Part shown: in pieces, positions 22,219 through 32,600 of the stretch | Layout of the letters: each line of letters starts with the position of its first letter | Numbering within the stretch: the first letter of the stretch is position 1 | Source: Orientallactaga sibirica | Lineage: Eukaryota > Chordata > Mammalia > Rodentia > Dipodidae | NCBI GenBank assembly: GCA_036365145.1 | Contig: JAEOAD010000034.1 | Span: forward strand, 21,628,001 to 21,692,000 | Direction: 5' to 3' | Length of the DNA stretch: 64,000 nt | Translations under genes and position numbers: made by a program | The notes under the pieces: generated by a model | What the model saw: only the letters and a program-made list of their open reading frames with translations | Databases searched by the model: none | Told to the model about the DNA's origin: nothing

Positions 22219-24227
22219 ATAAGGAATTTCAGATAAGCAAGGAGTGGTGTTGAGAGCACCTGTATGCCCCTGGAGTATTGGTCATGAATCCATGTCAAAC
22301 TGTGTACTATTTATCTGCAGTTTGTTTTGCACTGGGCTTCTTGCATTTTATCTGGCTGCCCAGCAGCCTCCTGGGACTGTGGCCTAGCCTTGCTCTCTCC
22401 CTGATGAACCAAGAATCTGGCTTACAAAAGCATGCCTGGGTACAGCTGCTCTCCCAGACACAAGTGCCTTTAATTGAACTACCCACATGAAATAAAGTGT
22501 GCTGAGGGGAAATTAAAAGCTACAGCCACAGAGGGGTACTTAAGACAATAAAGCAGCGTGCGGTGCAGCTCTGGCTATGGCTTCCTCAGCGGTTGGCATC
22601 CTTGAGGATTTGCACCAGACAAACACACCAGGGCCTAGGGAGATGACCTGGTGGGATGGGTGCAGGTAAGCTTGATGGGAGGCAAGTTTCTGCCATGCGC
22701 AGGAAGGCTCTCACCTAGAGGAGTGTTACTGGCTGAGCTCAGCTGCTGGGGTTCAGAGAGAGGCCATAGGGGCTGTGGTGGGAACTGGCAAAATCCAGAC
22801 TGCCACACAAAAGCTGAATGTATTGAGTGCTTCCTGGGTACAAAGTCCTGAATCAGTATTGGACCTCATCCCAAGCGTGTTGCAGGAAGAAGACCCACTG
22901 GCTGCCTATGTCCCAAGGGGACTGGACTTCTCACCCAGTGAACCAGGGATAGGGAAGTGAGAGAACTGTAGAGCTCCTCTCAATGGTGCCAAAGTAAAGA
23001 GAAGACAGGTGTGGATGGCTAGAGATTTGGAGGACATTCCTGGGTTAGGATCCCATTATACACCCACCTGAGAAAAGCAGGGATATTGGGTTATTCATGG
23101 AGTATGTGAGGCATCATGGAAATAGCAGAGGCAAAATTTGAAGTCAGGTCTGGTGGTCTTTGAAACCCTTAACCAGGTTCTTTGTAATCTGTGGCCATTT
23201 AAACATAATCCCACTGTAATAGGATGCTGGTTCAGGAACCTTGGAGTGAACAGGTGGGGACCGGGGAGGGAGGAGGCTGGGAGTAGAAGAAGGGGAAGAC
23301 TGGATGGGACTGGTGCTAGAGCGTCTCACAGAAATACAGTTGGAGTCTGAGGCCAGGTCTGGCTGCTGCAGGCAGAGCCAGGGAAGTTGACATGAGACAT
23401 GTGAGGTGCCCAACCCGCCGTTCTCTTGAGTAGCCCTATGACACAAACTGAGGCTGAGCACCCGGCTGTGTGACTTTTGCTGGGGAGACATTAACAAATT
23501 TCTATTCACCCCAGATAGGACTAAGATACTGATGAGAGACCAAGCCTAGCTTGGTGAGCTGGTGCGTTTACAGTAACTTACAGGAACATGAGTGAAGCGC
23601 TGCTTAGAGAAATGAGTGACTCAGAAGCTGAATCACCAGAAAGCCCAGCAAGAGTGAGAGCTCCCCGCATGACCTGCGGACAACCCAGGAAGGCCCTTTT
23701 GTCCCCCACAAGTCTCATTGCCTATAGAACCTTGGGGGAAAGTTGTCATGAATCTTATAACTTTAGGCACTTGCTGAAACTTGTTTTATTTCCTGCCTGG
23801 GCCTTGTATGCTTCCTTAGTCTTCCGGTCTTTGGAGCTGTCGTCCTTCCTCTAGGAGAGAATGTTTCAGTTCAGAGGAAATGCCCCAGCCCCTAACTGGT
23901 AAATCCCCAATACCAACTTTTCCAGAACTTACATGGCACTAGGTTTCAGACTTCATATTTTCTCATCAGAGATCTCTGACCAGTGAAGTGTCTTCCAACA
24001 TTCCAAAGTCTAAAAATCTCCAGTCCCAAGCTTTCAGTTAAAGAACACTCAGCCAGCATTTGTTTGCTCTCTAGAGACACGACAGTGATGGTACCTCCCC
24101 TGCTGGTGACTGGCATCTTAGGTAAGAAGTCTGTAGGTCCAGGCTGGCAGGTGAGGCAGAGCTGGGTCTGCAGTGAGGCATGGGTGAGAATGGTGTCCTT
24201 GCATTGCCTTCTCTAGGTGACTTCTTT
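22219..24227. other. Unique WHRN intron sequence
   Basis: No recognised exon or strong repeat. Confidence 0.5.
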
Positions 24228-24415
24228 TTTAAAAATATTTTATTTTTATTTATGAGAGAAAGGGAGAGAGAGAGAATGGGCATGCCAGGGCCTCTGGACT
24301 CTGCAAATGAACTCCAGATGCATGTGCCACCATGTGCACCTAGCCATGGGTACTGGGGAATTGATCATGGGTCCTTTGGCTTTGCAGGCAAGCACCTTAA
24401 CTGCAAGCCCTGTCT
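24228..24415 (-). repeat. tRNA-derived SINE
   Basis: Minus-strand copy: TTTATTTTTATTTATGAGAG tail, CCAGATGCATGTGCCACCAT body. Confidence 0.75.
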
Positions 24416-24544
24416 CCTTTTTTTATCCTTTCATTATAAAAAATGCTTGTTTGTTTTTTATATTATGAAACAAACTGCCTGCTTATTATAAGCATCTAAA
24501 TAGTACATCCTCTTCAGTGGGAGGCTAGGTGCCTCATTCCCCCC

Positions 24545-24687
24545 CTTTTTTTGTTTTGTTTTTGGTTTTTTGAGGTAGGGTCTCACTCTAGCCCAGGAAT
24601 TCACTCTGTAGTCTCAGGGTGGCCTCTAACTCATGGTGATCCTCCTACCCCTGCCTCCTGAGTGCTGGGATTAAAGGCGTGTGTGAC
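24545..24687 (-). repeat. B1-like SINE
   Basis: Reverse B1: TTGAGGTAGGGTCTCACTCT, with an internal deletion next to CCCAGGAATTCACTCTGTAG. Confidence 0.75.
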
Positions 24688-24868
24688 CAAATTACAGTTG
24701 GTGACCTCTTAAGGTGACATAAGAAGGCCTGTTTGATGTGCAGTTCTCGGCAGCATATAGGCAGATGTGGAAATAGCCCGTGTCAGCCTTCGTACCTCTT
24801 ACCTCAAATTGCGGTTAAATTCCCCCTGACCCTGGCCTCCGAGCTGGCTTGTGTCCAGATGGAGGGAC

Positions 24869-25161
24869 TGTATTAGTTACTTTCTCATTGCTGTGAACAA
24901 ATACCTGATCAAAACTCAAGGAAGGAAAGGGTTCATTGGGCCCATGGTGAAGGGGTAGCAGGAGCATGAGACAGAACAAATAGGAAGTGGAGCTGGGCTA
25001 TAAAACCTCAAGCCCACCACCCCCACCCCAAATGACACACTTTCTCTAGCAAGATTCTCCCTCCTAAAGGTTCTACAACCTTCCCAAACTGCTACCCCAG
25101 CTAGGGATCAAGTGTTCAAAATGTGAACCTGTGGAAGACATTTTACATTTAAACCATGACA
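24869..25161 (-). mobile_element. MaLR-type solo LTR
   Basis: TGTATTAGTTACTTTCTCAT, CAAATACCTGATCAAAACTC, ending ATTTAAACCATGACA. It lies 245 bp upstream of the PDZ2 exon, antisense to WHRN. Confidence 0.75.
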
Positions 25162-25405
25162 GAACTTTGGGGAATGTCATAGAAGACCCACCCACACTCC
25201 AACGTCAGTGCATCTTCAGGAAGGTGGCCCTTTCTAGTGACAGGAGTGAGTCAGGGTTGGCACCGTCAGGCGTCTATGCAAACCTTCGGAACCTCAATGT
25301 CTTCATCATAGGCTAGCCAGAGGAGAACTGGAGGAGGGCTATAAAGGCCCCAGCATGAGTCAGGTTCCTGCCAGCAGCCCAGGTGACTATGTTGGGTCTT
25401 GGCAG

Positions 25406-25608
25406 GTTGGAGACCAGATTCTGGAAGTGAACGGGCGGAGCTTTCTCAGCGTTCTGCATGACGAGGCGGTGAAACTGCTCAAATCATCCAGGCACCTCAT
25501 GCTAACCGTGAAGGACGTCGGGAGGCTGCCCCACGCACGCACCACCGTGGACGAGACCAAGTGGATTGCCAGTTCTCGGATCGGGGAGAGCATTACCAGC
25601 TCAGCAGG
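25406..25608 (+). CDS. WHRN: WHRN exon: second half of PDZ2 and following linker
   Basis: This 203-bp exon follows the acceptor TTGGCAG and ends at donor AGG|GTCTGG. It begins in phase 0 with VGDQILEVNGRSF, the typical PDZ strand and loop after the carboxylate groove, then the helix DEAVKLLKSS and the last strand LMLTVKD. The linker DETKWIASSR after the domain is typical of whirlin. The exon ends two bases into a Gly codon that the next exon completes. The first half of PDZ2, including its GLGI-like binding loop, is not in the window, so that exon must lie upstream. An unspliced transcript would read on to a stop at 25676-25678. Confidence 0.96.
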
Positions 25609-28600
25609 GTCTGGGGAGGGGACCCTTGGGTGGTTTCTGGAAGCCAGTCCCTTTCTGTCTCTACTACAGCAGTTCTAAGAGCCTGGATCACCATTCCATG
25701 GTCCCCTCCATTCACACGCCATGAGCAAGGGCTCTCCCTTGCCCTTCCTGGCCTCAGTTCCCCCATGGAAAACTGAAATGCAGGGCCCAGAGCCCTCATT
25801 CTCTCCCCCAACCATTTCACTTAACTCCTTTTGGGGTGCCTAGTGCTACATCTTAAAATGGGGCTCTTGACCCATCCCATCCCAACAAAGACGCCAGGAA
25901 GTGATTTGGGCAAAAGAATCCCAGAAGCCATAAAATCAGACACAGTGGCCAAGTGACTGCTTAGCTGTGAATAATGGAACATGTCACCTGTGGTTTCCAT
26001 CAGCTATCTCTGGCTGGTGGCCTGTGACCTCTGGCCTAATATGTCCCACAGTGCCTTCCTTCTTTCTGTCCTTCCCATGGTTTTCTTCCTTTCTTCTGCA
26101 TAGTGTTCTAATGTTTTTAGTTAGTTGCTAGAATTTAGTAAGGCATTGGACTTCCCATTAAAAAGCTAGATTTCTGGGCTGGAGAGATGGCTCAGTGGAT
26201 AAGAGTGCTTGTCACAGCATGAGGGCCTGGGACAGCCTGAGACCACTAGAGTTTGATTCCTCAGTGCCCACATAAACATCTGGGCTTGGCCACATACGTA
26301 TGTAACCCAGGTCTTGTGGGGTGAAGAAACCAGAGAATCACTGGGGTGTGTGAAAATGGCTCCGGGTTCAGGGAGAGACTCTGTCTCAAAGAAGTATGTG
26401 GATGAGCAATTGAGAAGGGACAGCTGGTATTCTCCTCAGTCCTCCATGTGTGCACAGGCACACACTGCACATGCAACACACACACACCCTAGATTTCTGG
26501 TTATTAAAAGTCCATAATCTCAGCCTGAGACTTTTACATGAAAACATGGGCTGAACTGAGCTGTCCCTGAAAGTTGCCCCTGGGGAATCTCCAGAGCATT
26601 TTCCCACCCTGCCCAGATTTGGGTGACCCGGAGTCACATCTCCAAGGCCCTTCCTTCATTGTCCCCTCACCCTGGGATTCCTGAAGCACTGTAGCTCCTT
26701 TGCTGACCAGAAGCTCCCAGTTCCATGGAGGTGGAAAGCACTCAGGAGGCTGCCTTGCATGGTTTGGCAGGTGCTGGCCACATTGGTAGGGAGACCGGAA
26801 GCTGCCCACTTATCCACGTATTCACATTGCCCAAGGAGCATGGAACTGGGCCAGTGGGAGTGGTGGCTATGATGTGTGGTGTGTTCAAAGTTTTGCTCTG
26901 TTTGGGGGTGTGGGAGATTTTCGAACTCATTGTCCTCTCAAGTGCTGAGATTACAAGTGCATACCACCGTGCCTGGCTATAAAGCCTAGCTGCTGCTCCT
27001 CCAGCTCAGCCTTTCCTGTGCAGCTCCCATTCCATCTGCTCAGACAAGTGCTAGAGGTACTTGTTTCTCTCCACAGGTTTCCCGGGGACCTCACAACAGA
27101 GGGGACTAACAAGGTAGGTGTTCTTCATCCATGGAATGGCTTCGGCTTCTTTCTCTTCCTCCCTCAGGGCCAGCTGTGTGGAGTAGCATTTCATCCGGGC
27201 AGCCCCACTGTCCTAATGCCTGCTGGGTTCCAGGTGCTCTGCTGGTTCCAGGGCTAAGGAGAGTGGGCAGCACTGCTCAGGTCCCTGTCCTCATGGGGGT
27301 GATGCCCAGCTGAGAGGCACCGGGCAAAACAAAGCAAGCCTTCAAACAAATAGCTACTTAGAAAAGATGAGCTCACTCGGTACCACTGAGGCAAGGTGGA
27401 GGATTAGGAGAGGGTCCAGGGTGTGTGTTTAACCTGTGGTCCACCAGCTGTCTGCATCCCATGACAGCTGTGATTGCACAAAGATCATAAACTTACGTAA
27501 CACATGATGAGATGTTTTTCTTTGATGATTTTTTTTTCCGTTATCTCTGTTGCGCACTTCTCAAGCGTGAACTTTGTAGATGACAATGTGGAAAGGTTGG
27601 ACACTCCTCCCTGGCCAGTGAGAGATGAACCAGCAGACCTGGGTGGAATGGAGACTAGAAGGAAGAGTGGGATCCAAACAGAGGAAAAGCGTGTGCAGGG
27701 CCTGAGCCAGGGTAGGGTGTCTCTTGGTGGGACACCAGAAGAAAGATGTTGGGACAAGGCATGGCAAGCAGGGTGATGAGACCTCAGGATGCTTGTTTTC
27801 CCAAGATCATTTCAGATGTTCTGAACACGTGACAAGGGTGCATCTAGATGCAAGGCTGACATCTAGACTCAGCTGGTTGGGGACAGGGAAGGCAAGATGA
27901 GAGTGGAGTACAGGTCCCATGTTTACCAAGGGAGAGATAGTGAAGTTTGGAGAATCAAATAGTGCAAGAGTGGATGGGCACAAGGATAAGGGAGCTCGTG
28001 TGTGAGAATGCCATGTCCCTTTGTGACCAGACGTGGACACACAGGGACGAAGCCTAGATCCCTCTGCAGTGTTGCTGCTAGCTTGGCAGGGTCCCTTGGC
28101 TCCTAGTTGGCTGAGTCCCCTGGCTTCTGCCCTTCTGTATTTTAGCCTGGATTTTACAAGGGTCCAGCAGGATCCCAGGTGACCCTGAGTAGCCTGGGGA
28201 ACCAGACACGTGCCCTGCTGGACGAGCAGGCCCGGCACCTACTGACGGAGCAGGAGCATGCCACCATGGCCTACTACGTGGACCAGTACCGGGGGCGGCG
28301 TCTCTGTGGAGGCCCTCGTCATGGCGCTATTTGAACTGCTCAACACACATGCCAAGGTGACCTTCTCCTTCTGCCCTCACCTGCCTTCACCCAGAATCTC
28401 AGCTCAACTGACCTCTGGGCAGAGGCTGGGGACCAAAGTAGTCTGTCCCACCAGCTCCCAGACCCTGGGCGACACCACAAAGGACTGTGATGAGGCCACA
28501 GTGCGATGGCTGTGGCCATCAGTGCCAAATGCTCCTTACAGGCAGTGCCAGGCCCTGCCAAAGCTACCTTAGTCCCCATGACTGTGGATGGGAGCCAAGG

Positions 28601-29631
28601 CCGGCACACTTTACAGACCCCCTGATAACCTTTAACTGCCGAGCCACCAGCTTTGGGAAACCTGCTCTGGTGGAAGCTTGTTTGAGGGCCACAGCTATTC
28701 AAGGGAAGAAATAGCTAACTCCAGTGGGAGGGCACTCATTTGGGGAGATGATAGGAACAGTGACTTGCAGGGAAACATGATTCAGAGAGAGGGGACTCTA
28801 GGTGGAAGGGACAGCTGTGGGCTTCGTGGCATGAGCAACACAGCATGAGGTATTCAGTCGACTATGCAAGCAGGAGTCACATGACATGGGGCCTAGGATG
28901 TGGACGTTCTCCTGAGGACACTGGGGAACCATACATAGTTAAAGAGATTTGCATGCAGGTCATTTGGGAGCAACAGGGTTACTAGTCCCTCCTGCTGGCT
29001 GCGTTCCCTACCGAGTGTCCCACTTGTCCCTCCTGCAGTTCTCACTCCTATCTGAGGTGAGAAGCACCATCTTCCCACAAGACCTGGACCGCTTCGACCA
29101 CCTCGTGCTGAGGCGGGAGATTGAGTCCATGAAGGCGCGACAGCCCCCTGGCCCTGGGGCCGGAGACACCTACTCCATGGTGTCCTACAGTGACACAGGC
29201 TCATCCACGGGCAGCCATGGCACCTCCACTACCGTCAGCTCGGCCAGGGTGAGCTGCCCCTGTCCCACCCCTGGTGTGAAGGTCACAGGGGCACTTAAGA
29301 CACTAGCTTTGGAATTCAGCCCCAGATCCAGCCATGACCTCTTCACTGGAGCCTCAGGTTCCTCATGGGTAGAAACCTAACACTTGTTGAGCGCCTGCTG
29401 GATGATGAGCTCTGGGGATGACCTGTGTATAAGAAACACATGCCTTATGGGCCTCTCAGCCAAAGAGCCTAGGGAGAAAAGTTTCTTTAAAAAACAGGAT
29501 GAGAGCTGGGCGTGGTGGCGCATGCTTTTAATCCCAGCACTCGGGAAGCAGAGGTAGGAGAATGGCTGAGAGTTCGAGGCCACCCTGAGACTACATAGTT
29601 AATTCCAGGTCAGCCTGGACCAGAGTGAGAC

Positions 29632-29678
<47 letters not shown>

Positions 29679-32600
29679 AAAAAAAAACTAAACTTCTAAA
29701 AAACAGGATGATTAGACAGGAAAAAACACATAATCACAGTCTCCAGGAAGACCAGTTGAGAGACGGTTGCAGTGTACTCCTGGTGATTGGCCTGGGAGAA
29801 TACTCAACACAGTAGAGGTCACAGTGACTTGGATTTTGGTTCTAGGTCTCCCAAGAGGCCACCCATTTGTCACTGGAGCCTCAAGCTAGACTCGAATTTA
29901 TTACAGACTTGGCAGCCCCCAGAACAATGTCTGATCCATTCTGGGGTGTAGTTCTGCTCCCAGGATGCTCAGAGGCAAATGCCTTGTTTCCCATCCTGGA
30001 ATACGCATCCTTCATATTTGTGCATTCAGAGGAACCCAACTAGAGGGCTGGAGTCCCAGAGCCCGGGTGTTCTATGGAAAGTGGGGGGAAATAAATGATG
30101 GCTATCCTGAGGTGGGAGCCATTCTTGTGAGGGTGAGGGAGTCTGGGACTGATAAGTCAAAGGGGAGGGAGGGGGCTTAGTGGGTGTGGTGGTGGCCCCA
30201 GCTACAGGAGGGCTGAGCTGCCCCATGGCCAGCAGGGAAGTGGGCCACTGCCAGAGGTGGTCTTGCAGGGTGCAGGTAACACTCCTAGACTCAGGCTCCC
30301 AGTGTGGTTTCTCTTTAGCTCTGGGGACCTGGGTTTCTGGGAGATCTACTCCACTGCCCTACCTCTTCCATCCTGAGTCACCTTCATCCTCAAGGGGCTT
30401 CATTCTTTCCTGGGGTGACCCTGGAGTCTGCTGTACCTCTGTCTGGATATGGCTTCAGCAATTTCTTAGAAGTGAAGTGGCTTCCAGGGCAAGGAAAAGA
30501 CCCCACCTCAGACTGCAAGTTTCTCTCTCTTCTAAGCATGCACTTTGATGCACCCTTGTGATGAAATGGTTGCAGGTGGCCAGCCCTGGTTTCTGGGTCC
30601 AGCTCCACTGACATTGGCCTTGAAATGTCCACATGGGGCTTCAGGAGCCACAAGCCACTGTTCTAAACCTGTTCTAGTTTTGGGATAATCCCTTTAGAGT
30701 CAGGACCAGAGTGCCATTGTGGGATGGGAGTGTCTTCCAGTCCAGGAGGCAGGAGATCTAGATTTAAGTCTTATCCCTCATGGGCCTCAGTTTCCTTCTG
30801 CATAAGTGCCCTGAGATCTTGCTGGCCCTGGCTGCAGCAACCTAAGGCCTACAGAACAGGGCAGGCTAGAGGACAAGAGGGACCATGAGCCATTGTGCCA
30901 GGAAAGGACTCTGGTAGGGACAAGAGCCCCCAACACACCCAAGCACAGCAGACCTTCTCCTGCCTAAGAAGCCTTTCCTCAGCTGACCGTTTCCTTCCAG
31001 TGAGGCCCTTGATACAGAGGGAGGAGCCTGGTGCTAGAGTCTCAAGAGAAAGCCTTGCAGAGTGCGGAAAGTCCCCTCATCTCTCCATGCCTCATTTTTC
31101 TCCCTTGCTGGGGGATCATGACATCATACCCCCAAGCCTGTTGGAAAAATGAGAGAACATTTGGGGGAACAGGATGAGCAACGGGGGGGTGGGGCGGCAA
31201 AGTCCCAAAGATGTGGCCTATACCCATAGGCTTGCAAAGCTTTGCTTTTTCCTGTCATCCCTTCCTGCTGAGGCAAGCCTTGTAGAATTTTGCTCTGGAG
31301 AAGACACTGGGCTGAGTCTGCTTCCTCCCCACTCCATTCCTTCCCAGGTGCCTGGGTTCCCAGCTCATCCGGAGGCTTCATTCTCAGAGTCCTAGCTTTG
31401 CTTCAGGTCTGGCAAGGCCTCCAAGTAGGCTTTTATGAAAGCCCTGCCCATCTTCAGCAGGTGTGACCTGAGTCAAGTCTCTTTCCTTCTCTGAGCCCGC
31501 TTTTCCCTCTTGTCCCAAGGAAGGCCCCTAATAAGCACCAGGTGTCTCCCAGAGCAGCTTTCCTCAAAGGAGGCAAGTGGACACAGGACAGGGTGTGGTG
31601 GCCTCTAACTGCTTTCCCTCCTTCCCTCCCGCAGAGGCACTGGATACCATTCACAGGGCCTTGGGGAGCCCCGCGATCCTGTGCGTGCACTGGTGGGTTG
31701 AGGAGGGTTCTCTCTGGCCACTTCACTCCCTAACGTTCATTTCATGTATTTTTCTTTTTGCCTTTTGTCCATCCTCCTGCCTTAGGAGCGGCTGCTGTGG
31801 CTTATAGACCTGATGGAGGTACCGTCCTTTCTGCAGGCGGGGCTGGGGAGTACCGGAGCCAGGGCGGCGGCAGGGGCTGGGCCTTCCAGCCACCCCTGAC
31901 GTCTGCACCTGTCCCTGGCAGGGACGGGGTGTTCTGCGTGCTCACTCTCAGTCCTAGTCACCACCTCACTGGGTGGCCTCAGGCTTTGGAGTGAGAAGGA
32001 CTTCCGTTTAAATCTCAGCCTGGCCTCCTCCTGTGCTGTGTGACCTCAAGAAGTGCTTTTACCTCTCTGAGCTGAGCTTTAGCATTTGGAGAATGAAGAT
32101 GATCGTTTCTGGGCCATGAGGTTGAGAGACCTCTCAGTTTTTGCATATGCCATGCACTGTGTCTGGAATATTCTTCCAGCTTCCCATGGCCTGCTCCCTA
32201 TATGCACTTAAGCCAGTAGCTTAGATGCCACCTCTTCTAGGAAACCTCCCCTGATCCTTTTGAGGGGGTGACTTCCAGCCCTGGCCTTCCATCTGACACA
32301 GCTCTTGTCTCATTGTATTCTCATGATCTGTGCAAGTCTGTGCAGTTGCTCCCCTTGGCCGCAATCTGTCGAGGGCAGCGACCCTGTCCAGGGACACCAG
32401 TGAGTCCCTTGTACTCCGCACAGAGCCTGGACCATGTGACTAACAGTAGCCTTTATTGTTAATCACAGCTGGTATTTGTAGAGCATTCTCTGTGGCCCCT
32501 GCCCAGCAGCCATGAATGGCCTGGACTGCTAGGACCTTCATGTTACAGAAGAGGACAGTGAAGCTCAGAGAGGAGGGACTTGCCCAAGGTCACACAGCTA

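Larger units (their letters stand above)
1..25405 (+). other. WHRN intron (upstream of the PDZ2 exon), repeat-rich
   Basis: No WHRN exon or other coding exon was recognised here. The exon carrying the first half of PDZ2 is absent, so all of this is intron of the + strand gene. Individual repeats are listed separately. Open reading frames here are short, unspliced and mostly inside repeats. Confidence 0.8.
25609..27076 (+). other. WHRN intron
   Basis: Contains a B4-like SINE (26178-26500) and a B1-like fragment near 26890-26979. Otherwise it is unique. Confidence 0.8.

Noticed and set aside
22005..22298. Minus-strand open frame with AHRPWG-type repeats
   Set aside because: It is produced by the 30-bp minisatellite, with no start context, splice signals or homology.
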